Source: Kaistella haifensis DSM 19056 (GTDB lineage Bacteria; Bacteroidota; Bacteroidia; Flavobacteriales; Weeksellaceae). Taken from it: DNA of 64,000 nt. The stretch's first letter is position 1; the number at the start of each line of letters is the position of its first letter. Shown piece after piece: positions 17,456 through 27,261 of this stretch. A model generated the notes under the pieces. The model saw only the letters and a program-made list of their open reading frames with translations. It did no database searches and was not told the origin of the DNA. The position numbers and the translations under genes are program-made. The stretch lies in the NCBI RefSeq assembly GCF_000735695.2, contig NZ_JASZ02000003.1:86879-150878 (forward strand), given 5' to 3'.

Positions 17456-17811
17456 AAATTGATCTCTTTTATTTTATGCAAAGATAAGGGTTAGGAGGCT
17501 TACTATAAAATTATTGAATCGATAAAAATTTCGAGTTGAGTTGCGAAATTGGGGATTTGTATATTAAAAAATGATAAACAAATGTTTAACTTTTTGTTAA
17601 TATCCATATTCTTATTGATGAGACAATATAAAGGTTAAATATCTGATAATTAAAAAATTAGCTTTTATGTTCACAATAAAGATATGATTTTTCTCACATA
17701 AAATTAACGATTTTAATAAAATTTTAGGAATAATTGAATATTTGTTTAAATTGCAAGACTTCACCATGTGGAGTATTAAGTAAAGAATATTAATCCTTAA
17801 ATTTTATTTTT
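17456..17811. promoter_or_regulatory. Intergenic region between divergent metG and susC, with metG -7 box
   Basis: The 356-base AT-rich spacer has no gene. On the minus strand TATCTTTG (17479-17486) is an exact -7 box for metG. The susC promoter and any maltose-responsive operator should lie here. I could not point to a convincing one: the TATTTTTG at 17805-17812 overlaps the predicted start codon. Confidence 0.45.
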
Positions 17812-20679
17812 GTGAGAAACTATACTACAGTTTTGAAAATTGCACCTGCCTTTTTGTTATTGGCGGGTACAATGTTACACGCACAAACAGCGGATTCAGT
17901 TAAAACTGCCGATATTGAGCAGGTTGTATTAATTGGTTATGGCGCCAAGAAAAAGTCTGATCTTACAGGTTCTGTTACGGCTGTCTCTGAGAAGGACTTT
18001 AACAAAGGTGCTATCGTATCGGCAGATCAGTTGCTTACAGGTAAAGCGCCAGGTGTTAGAATCACCAACGAAGGAGGATCGCCGGACTCGAAACCGAACA
18101 TCCGAATCCGTGGAGGAGCATCTTTGAATGCACAGAATAACCCTCTTATTGTAATTGATGGTGTTCCACTTGATTCTAGCAATCCAGCTGGTGTCGGAAA
18201 CCCACTGAACCTAATTAACCCCAATGACATTGAATCTTTCTCAATCCTGAAAGATGCTTCGGCGACCGCTATTTATGGTTCAAGAGCATCCAATGGTGTA
18301 ATTATTATTACGACTAAGAAGGGTGGTGGCAAACTGAAAGTCGGTTTTAGTACCAACGTTTCCGTAGGTGAGGTAACGAAGAATCTTGACGTGATGGATT
18401 CCTCACATTTTGTAGATTACATCAAGACTAATTTCCCTCAGTACAGTTGGAGACTCGGCGTAGGTGGTGATAAAAATAATCCAACTGAAACGGGTACCAT
18501 CTATAACACCAACTGGCAGGATGAAGTTTTCAGAACTACAGTTTCCACCGATAATAACGTAAGCCTTGCAGGAACACTATGGAATGCTCTTCCAATCAGA
18601 GTATCTATGGGGTATAACCGCACAGAGGGTGTAGTGCGTACAAGTGATTATGAGCGTTTCACTGAAGCAATTAAACTTACGCCAACGTTCTTCGACAAAC
18701 ATTTAAAAATTGATTTGAACTTAAAAGGTTCTCAGTCTAAGTTTAATGCGGTAGATGCAGGTGCAGCTATTGGAGGAGCGGTAAATATGGATCCTACAAA
18801 ACCAGTTTATATTTCACAAACCGGTCTTACGGGTAGCCCCTATAACCGATTTGGAGGTTATTTTCAAAACACAGAATTTTCAGGCGGCCAGTATAGAACT
18901 TTAGGTCAAACCAACCCTCTTGCTGTTCTTCTGCAAAGAAATGCGCCGCAGAAAGTGAGCAAATTACTTGGGAACGTTGAATTTGACTACAAAATGCATT
19001 TCCTGCCAGAACTTCGCGCTGTCTTGAATTTAGGAATGGAAACGTCAAGTTCTGATCTGAAGACTGTTTATGCAGATAATGCAATTCAGACTTATAGAAC
19101 GCCAAGTGGATCACAGTTCCCGAATGATTATATCTTCAACCCCGGCGTAGATTACGCCGAGCATCAGGACATCTTCAACAAAACGATGGATGCCTATCTG
19201 GTTTACAACACAAAAGTTTCGGATTTCCTTACGAACTTCCTTATTCAAGGTGGATACTCCTATCAAAATTTTAAGAACGAAGGATATAAAGACAAGTATA
19301 TTTATCACGAAACAACAGGAGTTCGAACACCGTTCGTAGATAATGACCTCAATCCTACAAATGCTTATTACAATGAACTGAACTTGCAGTCATTTATTGC
19401 AAGATCAAATATTGATATCTTAAACCGTTATTTATTTACTCTTACTTTCCGTGCGGATGCTTCCTCGCTGTTCAAGAAAGATCAGCGGTGGGGTTATTTC
19501 CCTGCAGTAGGTTTCGCCTGGAAAGTGAATGAAGAGAGCTTCCTGCGTGATGCAGAGGCTGTACGCGAACTGAAGCTTAGACTTGGTTGGGGAAAAACCG
19601 GACAACAGGATATTACAGGACTCGTTGGTTTTTATCCGTCAAGGCCCCTATTCGCATTGGGTAGTTCTAATGCACAGTATTTCCCTGGAATCGGTACGTA
19701 CAGTGCGCTTCCGTTTAACGAAAATCTTACGTGGGAAACAACCACTACCATTAATGCAGGTTTAGATTTCGGATTCTTTCGTGGAAATCTCCTGACAGGT
19801 AGCTTTGATATCTATGAAAGAAAAACAACGGATCTTCTTTTGTGGACTCCTCTTGCCCCAGGCCAAGGTCTTACTAACCAGTTTATTGACAATGTAGGTG
19901 AAATGACCAACCGAGGTGCTGAAATGAACCTTACAGTAACGCCGGTGAAGAACAGCAAGGTAACTTGGAGTATTTCCGGAAATGCTGCGTACAACTTAGG
20001 TGAGGTGACCAACCTGAAAAATGTCGAAAGCATTGCAGCTTCAGACAGTGGTTTGCCTGTAGGTACAGGGGTAAGCCTTGCATACCATCCAGTAAACGGG
20101 CAGCCCTATTCAGCTTGGGTATTCCAGCAGGTTTATGATAACAATGGAAATGCGATGCAGGGTGTTGTGATCGACAGAAACGGTGATGGTTTAATTAATA
20201 ATGATGACCGTTATTATGAAGCGTTAAGACCGAACTGGACTTATGGTTTCAGCACTTCACTTAATTACCAAAACTGGGATTTCAGCGCTAACTTCCGCGG
20301 GCAGGTAGGTGGCAAAGTATATAACGCCAGAAAAATGTCTCAAGGCTTCCGCGAGTATGCAGTTCCACAGAACTCGAACTCTCTGAACAACGTTCTTACC
20401 TTTGCTGAAAATACTCCGTTCACTAACCTTACAGACCAGGTGATCTTCTCAGATTATTTCCTTGAAGATGCTACCTTCCTGCGTTTGGACAACGCGACTG
20501 TGGGGTATTTGTTCAAAGATTTATTTAACTCTACTGACCTACGCGTTTACGGTTCCGTGAGCAATGCATTTGTAATTACAAAATATGAAGGTTTGGACCC
20601 AGAAAATTTCAATGCGATTGACAACAATTTTTATCCAAGACCACGAACTTATACCATTGGTTTAAACTTTAATTTTTAA
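17812..20679 (+). CDS. susC: SusC/RagA-family TonB-linked outer-membrane transporter
   Basis: This outer-membrane barrel works with the adjacent SusD lipoprotein to import oligosaccharides, powered by TonB. Of 955 residues, a signal peptide ends in LLLAGTMLHAQ. A TonB-box-like segment (IEQVVLIGYG) follows directly, then the plug with the family motif IRGGASLNAQNNPLIVIDGV and SATAIYGSRASNGVIIITTK, and a barrel ending TYTIGLNFNF. The N-terminal carboxypeptidase-regulatory-like domain seen in many SusC proteins is absent. The GTG start is tentative: an in-frame TTG at 17833 would give a cleaner signal peptide (MKIAPAFLLLAG). Confidence 0.93.
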   Translation: MRNYTTVLKIAPAFLLLAGTMLHAQTADSVKTADIEQVVLIGYGAKKKSDLTGSVTAVSEKDFNKGAIVSADQLLTGKAPGVRITNEGGSPDSKPNIRIRGGASLNAQNNPLIVIDGVPLDSSNPAGVGNPLNLINPNDIESFSILKDASATAIYGSRASNGVIIITTKKGGGKLKVGFSTNVSVGEVTKNLDVMDSSHFVDYIKTNFPQYSWRLGVGGDKNNPTETGTIYNTNWQDEVFRTTVSTDNNVSLAGTLWNALPIRVSMGYNRTEGVVRTSDYERFTEAIKLTPTFFDKHLKIDLNLKGSQSKFNAVDAGAAIGGAVNMDPTKPVYISQTGLTGSPYNRFGGYFQNTEFSGGQYRTLGQTNPLAVLLQRNAPQKVSKLLGNVEFDYKMHFLPELRAVLNLGMETSSSDLKTVYADNAIQTYRTPSGSQFPNDYIFNPGVDYAEHQDIFNKTMDAYLVYNTKVSDFLTNFLIQGGYSYQNFKNEGYKDKYIYHETTGVRTPFVDNDLNPTNAYYNELNLQSFIARSNIDILNRYLFTLTFRADASSLFKKDQRWGYFPAVGFAWKVNEESFLRDAEAVRELKLRLGWGKTGQQDITGLVGFYPSRPLFALGSSNAQYFPGIGTYSALPFNENLTWETTTTINAGLDFGFFRGNLLTGSFDIYERKTTDLLLWTPLAPGQGLTNQFIDNVGEMTNRGAEMNLTVTPVKNSKVTWSISGNAAYNLGEVTNLKNVESIAASDSGLPVGTGVSLAYHPVNGQPYSAWVFQQVYDNNGNAMQGVVIDRNGDGLINNDDRYYEALRPNWTYGFSTSLNYQNWDFSANFRGQVGGKVYNARKMSQGFREYAVPQNSNSLNNVLTFAENTPFTNLTDQVIFSDYFLEDATFLRLDNATVGYLFKDLFNSTDLRVYGSVSNAFVITKYEGLDPENFNAIDNNFYPRPRTYTIGLNFNF

Positions 20680-20689
20680 ATAAAACAAA

Positions 20690-22252
20690 ATGAAAAATAT
20701 TAAATTCAAATTATTGGCTTTTGCAGCGGTAGTGATGCTGTCCACGCAGTCCTGTCTCCGGGATCTGGATACTGAGCCAAAATATGATATGACACTTGAA
20801 TATATACTGCAACAGGATCCTAAAGCAGTGGAAGGAATGCTTTCCCGTCTTTATGCAAGTTTCGCTCTTTCCAGTGTTAAAGGTCCTGGTGATTCTGACA
20901 TCTCTGGTGCTGACCCGGGAGAGTCGCCATTTATCCGTGGTCTTGTAAATCTTCAGGATTTTACGGCAGACGGAATGAAAAACCGTTGGGGAGATAACGG
21001 ACTTGACCAACTAACCACTACCAGCAACTGGACCGACAATAATAAATTCTTCAAGTATGCATACGACAGAATTTATTATACAGTTCCTCAGGCAACTAAC
21101 CTTATCCTCATCATGAAGAGCGATAACGTAAAATATCAGAACAAGGAGCAGGTGGTGAGCGAGCTTCGGTTTCTGCGTGCACTTTCTTACTATTATCTTA
21201 TCGATCTTTTTGGTAAAGGCGTATTGGTAAATGATGAAACTTTCAATACGAGTACACCGCTTCCAGAAGCTTCACGAACTGAACTTTTCACCTTTGTTGA
21301 AACTGAACTTAAAGATATCGAAGGAAAACTTCCTGCCCAAAATTCTTATGCACGTGCAAACAAATCTGCGGCAAGAATGCTTTTGGCTAAACTTTATCTG
21401 AATGCTGAAGTTTATACAGGAACGCCGCGATATAATGATGCTGCCGCATATATTAGTAAAGTAATTAGTGAAGGTGGATATCAGTTGGAAGGAAACTTCC
21501 GCAAGAATTTTTCTGCTGACAACAATACTTCGAAAGAGATTATCTTCCCACTTATAGCTGACGCTGCAAGCAGCCAGAGTTTCGGTAACACTACTTACAT
21601 CGTTAATGGAAGCATCAGTACGGATACCATGACGCCTGCAGATTTTGGCGCGACAGATGGTTGGGCTGGTCACCGGGCAACTAAAGCATGGTATGGTTTA
21701 TTTGCAGGTTCTGCAGCTGGTCTTCAGAGCAGTACTGACGTACGTGCAAAGCTTTTCTGGTCAACAGGTCACAATTGGGAGATGAATGATTATAAAACTT
21801 GGACTGACGGTTTCCCTTCAGACAAATTCTGGAACAAAAATTCTGATGGTAGTGGGAGCGCAACAAGTTTCTCTTCTACAGATTTCCCTCTGTTCCGTTT
21901 GAGTGATGCTTATCTAATTTATGCTGAATGTGCGATTCGTGGCGCGGCAGGTACTTCAATGGGGCAGGCAATCACTTATTTCAACCAGGTTCGTACAAGA
22001 GCTGGAGCTCCAGTTGTTTCTGTTCTTTCACTTGACGAAGTTTTAAATGAAAGAGGCCGTGAACTCGGTTTAGAAGGTGTGCGTCGTCAGGATCTTATCC
22101 GTTTCGGGAAATTTACAGGTGGTTCTTATCTGTGGCCTTGGAAAGGTGGTGTGAAGAACGGTACTGCGATTTCGGACAACTACAAATTGTTTCCTATTCC
22201 TAGTACTGCGCTTCAGGCGAATCCAAATCTGACCCAAAATCCAGGTTACTAA
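20690..22252 (+). CDS. susD: SusD/RagB-family starch-binding surface lipoprotein
   Basis: SusD forms the lid over SusC and binds glycan at the cell surface. The 520-residue protein has a lipoprotein signal with lipobox STQSC at residues 18-22. The TPR-rich SusD fold shows the usual VVSELRFLRALSYYYLIDLFG helix and the C-terminal substrate and barrel-contact region with LNERGRELGLEGVRRQDLIRF and LFPIPSTALQANPNLTQNPGY. It starts ten bases after susC and is cotranscribed. The neighbouring GH13 and GH97 enzymes point to alpha-1,4-glucan as the substrate. Confidence 0.95.
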   Translation: MKNIKFKLLAFAAVVMLSTQSCLRDLDTEPKYDMTLEYILQQDPKAVEGMLSRLYASFALSSVKGPGDSDISGADPGESPFIRGLVNLQDFTADGMKNRWGDNGLDQLTTTSNWTDNNKFFKYAYDRIYYTVPQATNLILIMKSDNVKYQNKEQVVSELRFLRALSYYYLIDLFGKGVLVNDETFNTSTPLPEASRTELFTFVETELKDIEGKLPAQNSYARANKSAARMLLAKLYLNAEVYTGTPRYNDAAAYISKVISEGGYQLEGNFRKNFSADNNTSKEIIFPLIADAASSQSFGNTTYIVNGSISTDTMTPADFGATDGWAGHRATKAWYGLFAGSAAGLQSSTDVRAKLFWSTGHNWEMNDYKTWTDGFPSDKFWNKNSDGSGSATSFSSTDFPLFRLSDAYLIYAECAIRGAAGTSMGQAITYFNQVRTRAGAPVVSVLSLDEVLNERGRELGLEGVRRQDLIRFGKFTGGSYLWPWKGGVKNGTAISDNYKLFPIPSTALQANPNLTQNPGY

Positions 22253-22270
22253 CTTTAATTTAATTCAATA

Positions 22271-23401
22271 ATGAAAACCAATAATTTATATAAAATACTT
22301 CTTGCAGTGCTGGTCTTTTTCGGCATTACAGCCTGCGAGGACCGGGAACTGATTATGGTAGAAAATCAATCAGCTCCTATTGTGATGGATCTTTCGGCTT
22401 CAACACTTTTTTTAGATCAGAATTTTCCGGCTAATCCTGCACTTACAGTAACCTGGACAGCGGCAACTTATTCAGTACCAACCGAAATTAGATATAAAGT
22501 AGAAGCTTCTGCAGATGAGAAGTTTACGAAGCCATTAGAGCTTGCTACTGTTGCTGAATCAAGCAATACGGTAACTTTCACTGTAGATGAAATGAACAAG
22601 TCAGCGATTACTTTAGGTATGTCACCGGCAGTATCGTCAAAAATGTATTTAAGAGTTGTATCTTACTTAGGAACTGGTCAAATGATGTCCGCCATTTCTA
22701 ATGTAACCTCACTACAGATTACGCCTTACGTGCTTTCTTATCCCGATTTCTACCTTGTAGGTGGTGCCACCGCTGTAGACTGGACTGCGAGTGCAGCACA
22801 GATTCTTTATAAAGATGCTAACCTTTCTTATATCTACACTTATCTGAAGCCAGGAAATTTCCGTTTCCTCGGTCAGCAAGACTGGAATCCTACAAACTAC
22901 AGTCTTAATGATCCTGGAATCAAAGAAAACTATAGATATTTCAACCAGTGGCCTGCTACAATTGCGCCCGACACTGCTGAACAGGAAAACATGATTTTCT
23001 CCGGCACAGAAGGTATATACAAAATTACCATTAACGCAGCTGCTGATAAAAAGACATTGGATATTGTTCCAGCTTCTGTTTTTGGTTTTAACTATGAGAC
23101 GGTTTATTTGGTTGGAAGCATTGCAGGAAACAACGGGACCCCTGAAAATGGAGTTGAAATGACGAAAACAGCTGATGGCGTTTACGAGTTCACTACCACG
23201 ATTGAAAATGGTACTGAATTTAAGATCCTCGGGCAAAAATCTTGGGGAGACCTTGACTGGGGTAATATCGGTGGAAACGGTAATACCGGATTCCTTGGCC
23301 CAAAAGGAGATAACGGAAACATCAAATTTGATGGTGGCGGATCTGAATACAAGATTACTGTGAATATCAAGAGAGGAACTTACAGCATTGTAAAACTTTA
23401 G
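22271..23401 (+). CDS. SusE-like outer-membrane starch-binding lipoprotein
   Basis: This 376-residue lipoprotein (signal with ITAC, acidic residues right after the Cys as in surface-exported lipoproteins) has the SusE architecture. An N-terminal Ig-like SusE domain (residues about 30-150, with LTVTWTAATYSVPTEIRYKVE) is followed by two carbohydrate-binding modules beginning DFYLVGGATAVDW and VYLVGSIAGNNG. The tryptophan/aromatic-rich repeats FRFLGQQDWNP and FKILGQKSWGDLDW are likely starch-contact loops. Its C-terminal 210 residues are closely related to those of the next gene. It lies 18 bases after susD in the same operon. Confidence 0.85.
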   Translation: MKTNNLYKILLAVLVFFGITACEDRELIMVENQSAPIVMDLSASTLFLDQNFPANPALTVTWTAATYSVPTEIRYKVEASADEKFTKPLELATVAESSNTVTFTVDEMNKSAITLGMSPAVSSKMYLRVVSYLGTGQMMSAISNVTSLQITPYVLSYPDFYLVGGATAVDWTASAAQILYKDANLSYIYTYLKPGNFRFLGQQDWNPTNYSLNDPGIKENYRYFNQWPATIAPDTAEQENMIFSGTEGIYKITINAAADKKTLDIVPASVFGFNYETVYLVGSIAGNNGTPENGVEMTKTADGVYEFTTTIENGTEFKILGQKSWGDLDWGNIGGNGNTGFLGPKGDNGNIKFDGGGSEYKITVNIKRGTYSIVKL

Positions 23402-23438
23402 AACACCGTTTATAAGTTCATTAAAATAACTGAAAAAA

Positions 23439-24872
23439 ATGAAAAATATATTTAAAATTTTGATCGTGCTGTTTCTGCCATTAATTCTTCTGAATTCCTG
23501 CAGAAACGATGCTGACAGAGACTGGACGACTCCGGAACCGTCATTTACCTTGTATAATACCACTTTGGGAGCTGTAGTTTTGTATCCTACAATGGAAAAT
23601 AACCCTTTCATATTAAGATGGGACAATTCTAAAACTACAGGAGGAACTTATTCTGTTGTTGTTTCAAAGACAGAAGATTTCGCTACGAAAGTAGAGTTGG
23701 GTACTTCCACTTCCAATACCTTCACTACTACAATTGGCGCACTGAATACTGCAATGTTGCAAGCTGGTCTTTCTCCTTATTCTTCGCAAAATGCTTATAT
23801 TAGAATAGAGACTGGTGCTGAAGTGTCGAATGCGATTAATTTTGTGGTAACTCCTTATCCTTCTGAAGTTCCGGTGATCAAAAATCCTAGTGCAGGTCAA
23901 TTGATTACTTTGAATGCTGAAGCTCCATTAGAAACTGCTACCACTATTCTTTGGGATGATTATTCTTACAGTGTGGCTGTTGAATATAAAGTAGAACTTG
24001 CTGCGTCAGGATCATCAAACTTCCAATTATTAGGAAGCACTACCGATGAAACTCAGTTGGCGGTTTCTAATTATACTTTGAATGATATCGCTATCAAAGC
24101 AGGTCTTCCTGTGAATGTAGCATCTTCTGTTGATATCCGCGTTACTGCAACTACCACATCAACTGGTGGTACCATAACTAAAACTTCAGATGTTGTTACC
24201 TTTAAAGTTGCACCTTATCAACCAGCGTTTGTAGATTTCTATCTTGTAGGAGGTGGTACAGCAGTGGGCTGGAATGCTTCTGGAGCACAGTTGTTGAAAC
24301 AAACTGAAGAAATTTCTGAAATTTATACTTATTTGGAAAACAATGGAGAATTCAGATTCTTAGGTCAACAAGATTGGAACCCTATTAATTACAGTCTAAA
24401 CGCTGATGGTATCAATGATTCTTTTAAGTATTTCAATACTTGGTCTAGCAATTTAGAGCCAGCAGGATCGGAAAACATGAAATTCACAGGGAATTCCGGT
24501 ATGTATAAAATCACGATTAACCAAAACTCAAGAAACATCACAGTGACTCCTTCTTCTGTTCCTACTTTGCCAACCAATGTTTATTTGGTAGGATCTATCC
24601 AAGGTTGGAACGCTGGATCAGCATTAGAAATGACTCAAGTTGGTGATGGAGTTTACGAATATGTAATTGAAGTTCCAGATGGAGCAGAATTCAAATTCCT
24701 AGGTCAGCAAGATTGGTCTGGTACGGAATGGGGTAACATCCATGGTGCTGGAAACTCCGGTTTCTTAGGACCAAATGGTGATAACAATAATATTCAATAC
24801 AACGGTGGCGGCGCTACTTATAAAATTACTGCCAACATCAAATTGGGAACTAATAAACTGACTCCTCAGTAA
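23439..24872 (+). CDS. SusF/SusE-like outer-membrane starch-binding lipoprotein
   Basis: This 477-residue surface lipoprotein (lipobox ILLNSC) is a longer paralogue of the preceding protein. Two Ig-like SusE domains (residues about 25-150 and 150-265, the second with TTILWDDYSYSVAVEYKVEL) precede two carbohydrate-binding modules that start at DFYLVGGGTAVGW and VYLVGSIQGWNAGS. The modules share FRFLGQQDWNP and GFLGPNGDNNN with SusE. It is predicted to hold maltodextrin at the cell surface next to SusCD. It is the last gene before a terminator, so susC-susD-susE-susF form one unit. Confidence 0.83.
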   Translation: MKNIFKILIVLFLPLILLNSCRNDADRDWTTPEPSFTLYNTTLGAVVLYPTMENNPFILRWDNSKTTGGTYSVVVSKTEDFATKVELGTSTSNTFTTTIGALNTAMLQAGLSPYSSQNAYIRIETGAEVSNAINFVVTPYPSEVPVIKNPSAGQLITLNAEAPLETATTILWDDYSYSVAVEYKVELAASGSSNFQLLGSTTDETQLAVSNYTLNDIAIKAGLPVNVASSVDIRVTATTTSTGGTITKTSDVVTFKVAPYQPAFVDFYLVGGGTAVGWNASGAQLLKQTEEISEIYTYLENNGEFRFLGQQDWNPINYSLNADGINDSFKYFNTWSSNLEPAGSENMKFTGNSGMYKITINQNSRNITVTPSSVPTLPTNVYLVGSIQGWNAGSALEMTQVGDGVYEYVIEVPDGAEFKFLGQQDWSGTEWGNIHGAGNSGFLGPNGDNNNIQYNGGGATYKITANIKLGTNKLTPQ

Positions 24873-24898
24873 GTTTTATTTTCCTTGAAATTTATAAG

Positions 24899-24928
24899 AA
24901 ACTGTTGCTTTTTAGCAGCAGTTTTTTT
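24899..24928 (+). terminator. Intrinsic terminator of the susCDEF unit
   Basis: A stem AACTGTTGCT / AGCAGCAGTT (one G-T pair) with a 4-nt loop is followed by seven T. Confidence 0.75.
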
Positions 24929-24959
24929 GTGTTTTTGAGGATAAATATTGCTCAAAAAC

Positions 24960-24990
24960 TTGGTCATTACTAGCATTTTATCTAAATTTA
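24960..24990 (+). promoter_or_regulatory. Likely promoter of the GH97 gene
   Basis: TTG at 24960 is followed after 20 bases by TAAATTTA, a -7 box with its last base changed. It would give a leader of about 13 bases and make the enzyme genes a second transcription unit of the locus. Confidence 0.45.
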
Positions 24991-25009
24991 TTGATTCGAA
25001 ATAATCATT

Positions 25010-27166
25010 ATGAAAAATATAAAAATCTCAGCACTTATTCTATTGTTAGGAAGTATTTCCCTGAATGCACAATCATTAAAATCTCCGGATGGAAAGTTTG
25101 AAATGAACTTTCAACTCAAAAATGGAGCGCCTTTTTATAACTTAAAATACCAAGGAAAAACCGTTGTTGAAGACTCCAAATTAGGATTAAGACTTTTAAG
25201 AGATGGCGACATTCAGTTTGCTTCCGAGATAGAAAGTAAAGACCAAAAAGGCAAAGATTTATCAGAAGGATTTACCAAAACAGATGAAAAATTCGATTCC
25301 AAAAACGAAAGTTGGAATCCGATTATGGGCGAAAAAAAATCGTATGTAAATCATTACAATGAACTTGCAGTTACGCTTAATCAAGATGTAAATGATCGCC
25401 ATATTGTGTTGAAATTCAGGTTATTTAATGATGGACTTGGTTTTAGATATGAATTTCCGCAACAGAAAAATCTGAACTATTTCATCATCAGGGAAGAAGA
25501 CTCCGAAATCGATCTGCCAACCGATATGAAAGCGTGGTGGCTCGCCGGAGATTACGATTCTCAGGAATACCAGACGCAGACCACAAACCTTTCTGAGATT
25601 CCTGCAAAATGGCCAACTTCCTACGACGGAAATGCTTCGCAATCTTTAATTAAAAATGCAGTTCAGACGCCTTTAATGCTGAAAAAAGAAGGAAAAGATC
25701 AATTGTACGTAAACATTGCAGAAGCTGCAGTTATCAATTATCAGGCTTCCAACTTGGAATTGGATGCGACTGAATTTAAGTTTAAAACCCACTTAACTCC
25801 TGATGCTCAAGGTGCAAAAGGTTATATGCAAACCCCGGCGGTTTCTCCGTGGAGAACGATCATTGCTTCCCCTAAAGCAGAAGAAGTTTTGGCTTCAAAA
25901 ATGATTTTCAACCTCAATGATCCTACAGAATATAAAGATACTTCCTACATCAAACCTACAAAATACATGGGTGTTTGGTGGGAAATGATCATCGGGAAAT
26001 CTCAGTGGGCTTATTCCACAGCCAACAACGTACATATCGGGAAAACTGATTTTTCTAAACTCACCCCGAATGGAAACCACGCTGCCAACAATACCAAAGT
26101 CAAAGAGTATATCGATTTCGCTTCAGCACACGGCTTCGACGCATTACTTATCGAAGGCTGGAACATAGGCTGGGAAGACTGGTTCGGTCACAGCAAAGAA
26201 TTTGTTTTCGACTTCATCACGCCTTATCCTGATTTCGACATTAAAATGCTGAATGACTACGCTCATTCAAAAGGCATGAAACTTATGATGCATCACGAAA
26301 CTTCTGGTTCTGCAACCAATTACGAAAGATGGGCCGACAAAGCTTTCCAGCTGATGAACAAATACGATTATCCGTCTGTGAAAACCGGTTATGTTGGGAA
26401 TATTATTCCGCGTGGCGAACATCATTACTCACAGTGGACGATTAACCATTATTTAAGAATCGCAGAGAAGGCCAACGAGTATAAAATCATGGTCAACTCT
26501 CACGAATCTGTTCGTCCTACAGGTTTAAGCAGAACCTATCCGAACTGGATCGCCGCTGAAGCCGCACGTGGAACAGAATACGAAGCATTTGGCGGAAATA
26601 ATCCGGATCATCAGACCATTCTTCCGTTCACCAGATTTATGGGTGGCCCAATGGATTACACACCGGGAATTTTCCAAACCAAACTAGATTATTATTTTCC
26701 CGGCGACAAGCGTTTTGTGAAAACAACCTTGGCAAAGCAGTTGGCGCTGTATGTAGTGATGTATTCTCCGCTACAGATGGCGGCTGACTTACCGGAAAAC
26801 TACGCACGGCATTTAGATGCGTTCCAGTTCATCAAGGATGTTGCGGTAGATTGGGATGATACCAAAATTCTTTCGGCAGAACCTGGCGATTATATCCACA
26901 CGGCCAGAAAAGCAAAAGGCAAAGATGAGTGGTATGTAGGCGGAATTACCGATGAAAACACAAGAAATTACACCGTAGATTTCTCCTTCCTTCCGAAAGG
27001 GAAAAAGTACGAAGCCACTGTATATGCCGATGGCGACGATGCAGATTATATCAACAATCCTCAATCCTATAAGATTTACAAAAAGACGGTTACCAGCAAA
27101 TCGAAATTGCCGATGAAACTCGCTAGAAGCGGTGGTTATGCGATTTCAGTGAAGCCTGTAAAGTAG
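25010..27166 (+). CDS. Glycoside hydrolase family 97 alpha-glucosidase (SusB-like)
   Basis: This 718-residue secreted enzyme is predicted to hydrolyse maltooligosaccharides to glucose in the periplasm. A signal peptide ends in LNAQS. The N-terminal GH97 beta-sandwich precedes the (beta/alpha)8 domain starting about residue 300 (TKYMGVWWEMIIGKSQWAY) and a C-terminal beta domain. Glutamates in HHETSG, NSHESV and RGTEYEAF match the catalytic and calcium-binding glutamates of the inverting, SusB-type subgroup rather than the retaining galactosidase type. It has its own probable promoter. The length is normal. Confidence 0.92.
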   Translation: MKNIKISALILLLGSISLNAQSLKSPDGKFEMNFQLKNGAPFYNLKYQGKTVVEDSKLGLRLLRDGDIQFASEIESKDQKGKDLSEGFTKTDEKFDSKNESWNPIMGEKKSYVNHYNELAVTLNQDVNDRHIVLKFRLFNDGLGFRYEFPQQKNLNYFIIREEDSEIDLPTDMKAWWLAGDYDSQEYQTQTTNLSEIPAKWPTSYDGNASQSLIKNAVQTPLMLKKEGKDQLYVNIAEAAVINYQASNLELDATEFKFKTHLTPDAQGAKGYMQTPAVSPWRTIIASPKAEEVLASKMIFNLNDPTEYKDTSYIKPTKYMGVWWEMIIGKSQWAYSTANNVHIGKTDFSKLTPNGNHAANNTKVKEYIDFASAHGFDALLIEGWNIGWEDWFGHSKEFVFDFITPYPDFDIKMLNDYAHSKGMKLMMHHETSGSATNYERWADKAFQLMNKYDYPSVKTGYVGNIIPRGEHHYSQWTINHYLRIAEKANEYKIMVNSHESVRPTGLSRTYPNWIAAEAARGTEYEAFGGNNPDHQTILPFTRFMGGPMDYTPGIFQTKLDYYFPGDKRFVKTTLAKQLALYVVMYSPLQMAADLPENYARHLDAFQFIKDVAVDWDDTKILSAEPGDYIHTARKAKGKDEWYVGGITDENTRNYTVDFSFLPKGKKYEATVYADGDDADYINNPQSYKIYKKTVTSKSKLPMKLARSGGYAISVKPVK

Positions 27167-27188
27167 GTGATGTGAACAGGTACCAATT

Positions 27189-27221
27189 AAACCTTATAGG
27201 TTTTCAAAACCTATAAGGTTT
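27189..27221. repeat. REP-like palindrome upstream of the RAYT gene
   Basis: Two perfect 15-bp complementary arms (AAACCTTATAGGTTT and its complement) flank the loop TCA. Each arm is itself nearly palindromic (AAACCT...AGGTTT). It differs from the downstream copy by one compensated base pair. Confidence 0.85.
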
Positions 27222-27261
27222 CTAAGGTTTCTAGTTTTCGCCACTCCAAATAAACAGTACC

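Noticed and set aside
17805..17812. TATTTTTG as the susC promoter
   Set aside because: It overlaps the only good start codon in the frame and has no TTG at the expected distance, so it is more likely a chance match in an AT-rich region.
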